This document shows positions 9,927 through 19,875 of a DNA stretch of 19,875 nucleotides, one piece after another. This stretch comes from Conidiobolus incongruus B7586 (lineage: Eukaryota; Entomophthoromycota; Entomophthoromycetes; Entomophthorales; Conidiobolaceae), in NCBI GenBank assembly GCA_000697335.1, contig JNEM01011668.1, positions 1-19,875 on the forward strand, given 5' to 3'. Under the pieces are notes generated by a model that made no database searches, was not told the DNA's origin, and saw only the letters and a list, made by a program, of their open reading frames with translations. The translations under genes and the position numbers were made by a program. Each line of letters starts with the position of its first letter. Position 1 is the stretch's first letter.

Positions 9927-9942
9927 ATTAATAACAACAATT

Positions 9943-9948
9943 AATAAA
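9943..9948 (+). terminator. Possible GCV3 polyadenylation signal
   Basis: AATAAA begins 17 nt after the GCV3 stop codon. The word is common by chance in AT-rich DNA, so this is supported mainly by position. Confidence 0.3.
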
Positions 9949-11576
9949 ATCAAAATCCTATTAAATCAATTAAACCAGTATCAAATTTATCAACCAAAGC
10001 TTAATTTCATTATTCTCGCTATCTCTTTATCTTATTATTGGTATTAATATTCTTGATCTAGTATAACTGTAGATCATGGAGTTGCTTAATATATATCCTT
10101 TGCAATAATACGCAGATTATATTAATCTCTACACTCAAAATACCCTGAAATAATAAGCTGCCTTTATTTTATAACAATGATCAATATTCTAACCATATAT
10201 CATAATATTTTCAATGCATTTTGAATACCTTATCATCTTAATGATTAAACAAATTATTAAAAATAACTTTTTATTTTCTGGTCTGAATTATTTGTTTGTC
10301 AATATTTTGATGATTATTGTTAAAATGGTTATATTTTAGAATCTAATCATACTGAATCATTAGAATTGAATTAATATTTGATGTAATGAATTCGAATACT
10401 ATTACTAGAATATAGTATTAAATCAACTAATAATGGATTTAACCAATATAATTCTATTATGATCACTTATTTAGAATCAATGTAGACTACATATAAAATT
10501 GAGATAAAATTGAGTTTCTAAACAAGGATGTTTTTATATTGTTATTTAAAAATTTTCAATCAATGACCCAACCAGTTTAAAATTTTGAATATACAGATTC
10601 ACTTCAGATAGATTGGAACATATATAATTATTACATAATATATATATATATATATATGCTTATTTTAATTTACTCGAAAGTTAATGTATTAGACCTGATA
10701 AACTATTTATAATGATGTTATATTAATTTGATCATTTTTTAGTGATAAATATACCAAATAATTCAGTTTTTATCTCATCATTGTTGAAAAATAAATTAAA
10801 AAGATTATTTATTGATTTTTTGTTAATGTTAATTATTTTATGATATGAATATTATTTATTGTTATTTTTTAATAGTTATGAAAAATTGAAAAGACCTTCA
10901 GTATTTAACATATAATGAATGGCTTGTTAATTTTTATAATTTTTCATTTTTTGACCTTTTTAAATCCCATTAATACTATTTCGTTTTAGCTAATAGCATT
11001 GATATTGCATTTTTTATTAAAAATGAGTGATATTTAAACCAAATATTATAATTATTTCAAATAAATGTTCAAAATAATGCAATTAAAATACAAAAATATT
11101 TAATATTGGATTGAAATTATAGTGACTTGAATTATATCTTTCAAAATCTAGTAAGATTTAATTGAATATGAATAGGTTGATAATCCTAAATAGTATAACA
11201 CAAATTGTATTGGTGTTTTTTGATGAAATACGCAAGTTATAATTCATTATTTTTTGAAAAAATATCTTATTTTTTATAATTGAATCATTAGAACAGCCTT
11301 TATATATTTTGACTTGTAATGCTGTTAAGTAATAAATTAAAAACTAAATAGCAAAATATTATGAGTAATTCAATGCCAATGGACAATTATTTCCAATTTC
11401 TTTAGCTGATATTGTACTCCCACAATTTTTTTCATCTATTTTATATTAAATTATATATAGGTCAAGGGGTAGAACTAAAAACTTAGTAAAATAAATCATA
11501 AAACCCTAGAAAAATTAAAAATCTGTTATCTTTAATTAAATTTTTTTTTCAATAATTAATAATAGAATTAATAAAG
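9949..11576. other. AT-rich spacer between GCV3 and NAM2
   Basis: About 1.6 kb with dense stops in all frames and no recognisable gene. It holds the 3' flank of GCV3, one long TA run near 10640 and, at its right end, the NAM2 5' flank with an A/T-homopolymer-rich leader just before the start codon. Confidence 0.6.
10638..10658. repeat. (AT)n microsatellite
   Basis: A pure AT/TA alternating run of about 21 nt in the GCV3-NAM2 spacer. Likely length-variable; no function implied. Confidence 0.85.
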
Positions 11577-14609
<3,033 letters not shown>

Positions 14610-15186
14610 TTTACGGATTCCTTGAATTCATTATTTATTATATTACATTCTAAGCTGTTAATAAATTATTTTTTTATTATAAATGTTTTAGATTTGTTTT
14701 TTGTATTTATCATTAGAATGAATATATATAATTACAAAAAATTAATGTTTTTTACAAGAGAAATTTATTTCATTTTGGATTAATTGATCATTAATTTAAG
14801 AGTTTTATTTGATTTATAACTAAAATTTGATTTAGCCTGGTATATCATGTTATAATTTATTTTCTTATTATTTCTAAATTTAATAATACTTAAAAGACTA
14901 TATATATATATTAAATTTAGTAAAAGTCTATATAAGACATTATTGGTTAATTTAATATTATTTTTAAGCTATTTTATTTGAGTACATTTGAATTAAAAAT
15001 CTTTTAACCCACAATTCTCCAAAATCCAAATTAGTTCAAAAAATTATATTGAGGAAATAATTAAGTGGATTCACTTTGTTATAATCAGTCACTTATATAT
15101 ATAAATATATAATAAATCAATATATCAATATATATTATTTATTTATTTTCAAAACAAATAATTTCATTTTAATCAATTAAATAATT
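14610..15186. other. AT-rich spacer between NAM2 and ADE8
   Basis: This 577-bp stretch contains the NAM2 3' end (AATAAA at 14660) and the ADE8 upstream region. It is made of A/T homopolymers and short TATA runs, with no other feature that I can identify. Confidence 0.55.
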
Positions 15187-15807
15187 ATGAGCTCCGAAAA
15201 ATCTCATAGAATTTTAGTCTTGATCTCTGGAAATGGATCCAACCTCCAGGCTGTTTTAGATGCTGTTAAGGATAAAGCTATTCCCAATGCCGAAGTAGTG
15301 GGTGTTATTAGCAACAGAAAGAACGCTTACGGTCTTATCAGAGCCCAAAACTCCAACATACCTACAAAGGTGCATAATTTGAAATTTTACAAGGATCAGG
15401 GCAAGACTCGAATTGATTACGATATTGATTTAGCAGCAGTGTGTTTAGAATTCAACCCCGACTTAATTGTATTGGCTGGCTTTATGCATGTATTAAGTCC
15501 CGAATTTTTGAATCAGATCCCCACAAATGTTCCTATTATTAACCTCCATCCCGCCTTGCCTGGTCAATTCGACGGTGCTCATGCTATCGAGAGAGCTTTT
15601 ACGGCCTACCAACAGGGTTTAATTCAGGAGACTGGTATCATGATGCACTACGTCATCTCTGAGGTAGATAGGGGTGAACCTATTTTGACTAAGGTTATTC
15701 CTATTAATAAGGATGATACTTTGGAGACGTTGGAGGAGAGGATTCACTCCCATGAGCACGCACTAATCGTTGAAGCTATTAATGTTGTATTAGCTAAATT
15801 GAATTAA
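15187..15807 (+). CDS. ADE8: Phosphoribosylglycinamide formyltransferase (GAR transformylase)
   Basis: A single exon encodes 206 aa, the usual size of a stand-alone GAR transformylase (PurN/Ade8). The enzyme transfers formyl from 10-formyl-THF to GAR, the third step of de novo purine synthesis, in the cytosol. The N-terminal phosphate-binding loop is LISGNGSNLQA (12-22). The formyltransferase signature INLHPALPGQFDGAHAIERA (118-137) supplies catalytic N119 and H121, and D161 in SEVDRGEPI completes the Asn-His-Asp set. LAGFMHVLSPEFL (96-108) is the folate-pocket segment, and the HPALPG form matches yeast Ade8 as I remember it rather than HPSLLP of bacteria and animals. ATG at 15187 places the glycine loop at the usual distance from the start. 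There is no sign of the fused GARS/AIRS domains of animals, and no intron. Confidence 0.96.
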   Translation: MSSEKSHRILVLISGNGSNLQAVLDAVKDKAIPNAEVVGVISNRKNAYGLIRAQNSNIPTKVHNLKFYKDQGKTRIDYDIDLAAVCLEFNPDLIVLAGFMHVLSPEFLNQIPTNVPIINLHPALPGQFDGAHAIERAFTAYQQGLIQETGIMMHYVISEVDRGEPILTKVIPINKDDTLETLEERIHSHEHALIVEAINVVLAKLN

Positions 15808-17396
15808 TTACATAATTATCATTAAATATTTTTTTAGACTTTTAGAGTTATTTAAAACAATAATTAATGGTTTAAATTTATGTTTAATTTTTATTTTATC
15901 TATACTTATGTTGTTAATGAATATAATAATTTTAATTATTTTAATCTTGTAATTAAGTTTTGAATATTTTTTATACTTGTAAATTTACTTTCAGACAGTT
16001 AAATAACATGTTTATCTTTATGCTATATAGTATATTCAAGTCTTATTCTATTAAGCATACTATCAATATAAACCATTTTAATTTTTATATTTTAAAATAT
16101 ATTAAAGAAAATTAATTAATAAATTATAGCTGGGTTGATCAAATTGTCCCAAGTTGACTTCCAAATGATTGAATATTTCTCATACACATAATTTATTCCA
16201 CTTAATTTATTAGATTATTCTCAATATCCATAGCATTTAGATCATTTTAGTAATATTTAAATACTTTGTGATAATAGTCGGGACATATTAATTGCAAAAA
16301 ATTTTAACGTTAAATTTCTAAAAATTTGATTGAATTAAAGTGATTACTTGATAATCGTATTCATGATAAAGCATTGATTTTAATGACTTTGGTTGAGTTT
16401 TTAATTGATATTCTTTGTTAAATATATAATTTGGAAATTTAATTTAATCATCAAATCAATTAGGTTAGATCATAATTGAATACAATATTTTTAAATATTT
16501 CATTGAGCTCGTCCATTTAGTTGTTTTATATTGAACTATTAAATTAGATGAAATTCTTTAAAGTGCTATAATAAATCAATTACTAAATTATATTGAAACC
16601 ATATTATTTAATGAATTAAGTTGAAGTGATAACTGCCATATATATTCTTCAGAGTACTTTCAAATTGTATGTTATTAAGAAATTACTTAATATTTTATAA
16701 ATTAAATTTTAGGGATAAATTTTTCATAAACTAATTAAACTTATAAAAGAATATTAAATTAATTATAATACCATTTCAAAAGTTACTGTAAATACTTTAG
16801 ATAATTTTAAATAAAATGATTGGCATATAGTTAAACCTTCATATTTATATTAATTATACTTTAAATTATTGATATTTTTATATGAAATTCAATTTTAAAT
16901 ATCTTTTATATCAAATTTAAAGTTGATATATTAATAAATCGAAGTAATAATAATATATTATTTACAGTAGTTCCGAAATATTTTCCTTTCATGTTTAAAT
17001 TGATTTATACAAATAGTTTTAAAATGTTAAATATGATATGAAAAATTTCTTATAATATTTTTGAATTTATTACTCAAAAACTTGCAATAAAATTAAAATA
17101 AGTGTTATTTAAAAGGAACAATTAATTGGTTTATAATAATATTATAAAAAGACTAATTGAATATTAAAATGTTGTATAGTTAGTGGAATTTATTTATAAT
17201 AAATCATTAATATACTTTAATAAATTTGAAATCCCAATAATCATTTTAGTAGTATATTTTTATTGATTTATTGGATATATGATCAAATTTTTGTGTTTAT
17301 TAATGGTTAATATAGTTTTTACCTATTATATTTAAAGAACAAATAACTTATTTTTTATATTGGGAGCTATCCAAATAGTGCCTACTAATTGATTAT
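15808..17396. other. Highly AT-rich spacer
   Basis: About 1.6 kb between ADE8 and the mariner fossil. I see no coding exon, tRNA or conserved motif; runs of A and T dominate. A slightly richer patch at about 16130-16175 has no recognisable identity. Old, unrecognisable transposon debris is possible. Confidence 0.55.
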
Positions 17397-17435
17397 TACC
17401 TTGAATTTGAAGTAATGGGAAATTTTTTAATTTTT
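17397..17435 (+). repeat. Left terminal inverted repeat of the mariner fossil
   Basis: Read inward from the flanking TA, this arm matches the reverse complement of 18652-18690 at 30 of 39 positions without gaps, sharing the word TAATGGGAA. Similarity may continue weakly outward to about 17371, so the outer edge is not certain. Confidence 0.65.
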
Positions 17436-18651
17436 GATTTTTCAAATATATTATTAATTTAAAATAAATAAATATATACAAAGTTAATAGGAAATTATAT
17501 ATATATAATAATTTTTTTTGATTAAAAAATTAACTTTTTAAAATTGGTTGTTTAATTTAATTATGCTTAAACTAAATAGTAATCATTAAAAGTTTTTTAT
17601 TTTAATATTAATAAAACTTAACCATAAACCCTTTAAAATTATTTAAAATTTACAAGTAGCTTTTAATAATAAAGTATTATCTAAATCAACAATTTATTGC
17701 TGGGTAAATTGCTTTAAAGTTAAAAGAGAAACTATCTAAAACTTGTTAAAATCTAAAAGATTAACTTTAACTATTACTCTTTTAATTATTAATAAAGTGA
17801 AAAAATATATTAAAAAACACCTTTTTATTTTAGCTAAAGAATTATCTAAGCATTTTAATATTAGTTTTATAAGTATTTTATATATATTAAAGTTTAAACT
17901 CAAAATAATAAATAAAAATATAAAATAGGTACCTTATAATTTAACTAAAGCTTAAAAAAAATTAAAAAAATTATTGTTAAATAAAACTTACTAAAATATT
18001 ACTAGAAGCTTAAACTTTTATAGTAAATAATTACAATTGATGAATCTTAAATCTTTATATATAATCTTTTACCAAAACACAAATCAAAATGTTAGATTAA
18101 GTTAAATCAACTTTTTTTATAAATCTTTTTAAATAAACATTTTGTTAATAAATGAATATTAATTATTGTAATAGATTATAATAGTATATACTACTTTTAT
18201 TTAATTTCTGAAGGAAAATCAATTAATAGTAAACCTTATATTGTTTTTTTAAATAAAATTATTTCTAATTAGTGTTCTTAATTTAATTTGAGAAAACCTA
18301 TTATTTTACTTGATAATTATAAAATATATAAATCTAAAGTTATAAAAAACTTTCTGATAAAAAATAACTAGAAAAAACTACCACATCTAGTATACTCTTT
18401 AGATTATAACCTATGTAATTATAATTACTTTATATAATTATAAAACCAGCTTGCAAAAATAAAAATTTCTGTAAAAAAATTTAATTAATTTATAAAATAT
18501 CATATTTCAATTTTTAATAAAAAAAACTATTTTTTAAATATTAGATCTTTGCTAAAAATATAACAAAAAGTTATTAATAATAAAAGTAACTATTAAATTT
18601 ATATTATATATTTATTTTTATATATTATATATTAAAATATTTATTTATTTT

Positions 18652-18690
18652 AAATTGAAAAAAATTCCCATTATTAAAAATACAGAGTAA
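18652..18690 (-). repeat. Right terminal inverted repeat of the mariner fossil
   Basis: Partner of the arm at 17397-17435. It contains TTCCCATTA, the reverse complement of the left-arm core, and is followed by TA, the target dinucleotide of mariner elements. Confidence 0.65.
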
Positions 18691-18692
18691 TA

Positions 18693-19875
18693 GTATTATA
18701 TGATTATAATATTAGTAAAAACTTTGATATATTACAAATTTAGGATCATTTATCATTTGACATAAAGGTTAGGATTTGTGTTAATTATTTTAACAATTAA
18801 CAATAGCCAACTTGTTGAATAAACTACTTTTATTACTATTATTTCAAAACCAAAGAAAATTAATAAAAACTACCTATTATAAAAGCCTTTTTATTGTATT
18901 ATTATTTATATTATTGTTTTTTAAATAATTTAATTTTAATTAACTATTATTTATTATTTTTCTTTGAATTTTAATTATTTCAAAATACTTTATAAAATAA
19001 TATAATAATAATAATTTTTAATTAACTTTATATTTAAATTTCCTTCTTATTAAATTAATAAGTTATCATTAAAATTATATCAATTTTTTAATTAAATATC
19101 AAAATTAATATTTACAAAATTTTTAAAATTTATAAATTATTTTAAGTCATTTTATAATTGAACTTAAAATTCTAATTTATTAACAAAAAATATAGGATAT
19201 ATCTTTAAGTTTCATATTTATCCAATATATTTATATATTGTCTTCGAAATTTATCAAGTTCGATATTTAAAATATTAAATAATTATTGTTATATTGAAAT
19301 TAAAATTAAATTAATAATACAAAGGTTTTTATGAAATTTTATATTTAATTATTAAATAAAATTTGATTAAACATTAAATAATAGTTTAAATTAAATATCC
19401 ATAATAATATTAAGAGGTTAATTTCAAAATTCATATATATTTCTATATAATTCATTTAACAATAAATTATATGATTATTATATATTCCTAAATAAAGTAA
19501 ATTAAATAAATAATATTAAATTATTTATTAAATTAGATTTTTTTTCTTTTTAATTTTTATTATTTTTAAGATTAAGACTATATTTTATCAGTAATATAAT
19601 ATTTTGGCACTATTTAGTATAAATATTATTCTATTAATATTGCCTTGTTTATTTATAAAGCTTAATTCAACTTTGGTTACATTTATATTATTTTTCTATA
19701 TTATTGATAATATATTATTGGCAATATTATTTTTATATCAAGTTTTCTATTATATTATATTAGTTTCATTATCACTATATTTACAAAGGAAAAATTATTA
19801 AAAATGCTAATTATTAGGATATTTTAAAGTAATTTAATAAATTAAATTAGTCTAATATATATAATTATATATTAT
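18693..19875. other. AT-rich sequence without recognisable gene
   Basis: The last 1.2 kb is among the most AT-rich DNA in the window. A 7-bp inverted repeat (GTTAATT...AATTAAC) sits near 18779-18800. A short open frame near 19604-19801 would give a very hydrophobic peptide of about 65 aa, as expected by chance from T-rich DNA, and it lacks a good start or homology. I see nothing else. Confidence 0.55.

Larger units (their letters stand above)
17397..18690 (+). mobile_element. Degenerate mariner-type (D,D34D) DNA transposon
   Basis: About 1.29 kb, the usual mariner size, bounded by imperfect inverted repeats and a TA dinucleotide on each side (17395-17396, 18691-18692). A helix-turn-helix piece, LSKSTIYCWVNCF, starts near 17677, and a second DNA-binding piece (KKYIKKHLFILAKELSKHFN and onward) falls at about 17797-17900. 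The catalytic region is in another frame: IDES with the first Asp at 18039, IILLDNYKIYKS with the second Asp at 18312, and LPHLVYSLDYNLCNYNYF at 18378-18431, matching the mariner PHPPYSPDLAPSDYHLF segment. The first two Asp lie 91 codons apart and the second and third sites are separated by 34 residues, the mariner spacing; the third site is Asn (18417). Several in-frame stops and at least one frame change make it inactive. Autonomous activity is very unlikely. Confidence 0.8.

Noticed and set aside
19604-19801. Open frame for a hydrophobic peptide of about 65 aa
   Set aside because: T-rich DNA gives Leu/Ile/Phe-rich frames by chance; no ATG at the frame start, no homology recognised, no splice partner.

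Overview
This very AT-rich window looks like nuclear DNA of a fungus. The genes carry many short spliceosomal introns, mostly 44-67 nt, with GTA-type donors. ASK1, a subunit of the fungal DASH/Dam1 kinetochore complex, is present. GAR transformylase stands alone, as in fungi and bacteria, rather than fused as in animals. Long coding-free AT-rich spacers argue against a compact genome. I cannot place the species; an AT-rich early-diverging fungus would fit.

Layout: (a) 1-398 is a less AT-rich patch that resembles a retroelement LTR. (b) 858-3948 (minus) holds COG5, which is recognisable from end to end but interrupted by frame breaks and stops, so I call it a decaying pseudogene. (c) 4120-5199 (plus) is PRP18, intact and intronless, divergent from COG5. 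(d) 5385-5989 (minus) is MIX23, four exons, convergent with PRP18. (e) 6176-7313 (minus) is ASK1, two exons joined across an apparent GC-AG intron. (f) About 2 kb of AT-rich spacer. (g) 9293-9926 (plus) is GCV3, the glycine cleavage H protein, four exons. (h) 1.6 kb of spacer. (i) 11577-14609 (plus) is mitochondrial leucyl-tRNA synthetase (NAM2), seven exons. (j) 15187-15807 (plus) is GAR transformylase (ADE8 type), one exon. (k) AT-rich spacer. (l) 17397-18690 is a degenerate mariner-type (D,D34D) DNA transposon with terminal inverted repeats and flanking TA. (m) AT-rich DNA without recognisable genes to the end.

The genes are housekeeping and do not form one pathway. MIX23, GCV3 and NAM2 all act in mitochondria; PRP18 acts in splicing, ASK1 in chromosome segregation, ADE8 in purine synthesis and COG5 in Golgi tethering. 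I found no new multi-gene system. The points most worth a second look are the broken COG5 next to intact neighbours, the GC-AG intron and uncertain C-terminus of ASK1, and the mariner fossil. Exon structures were worked out by hand from splice signals, phase and remembered family sequences; no database search was run.
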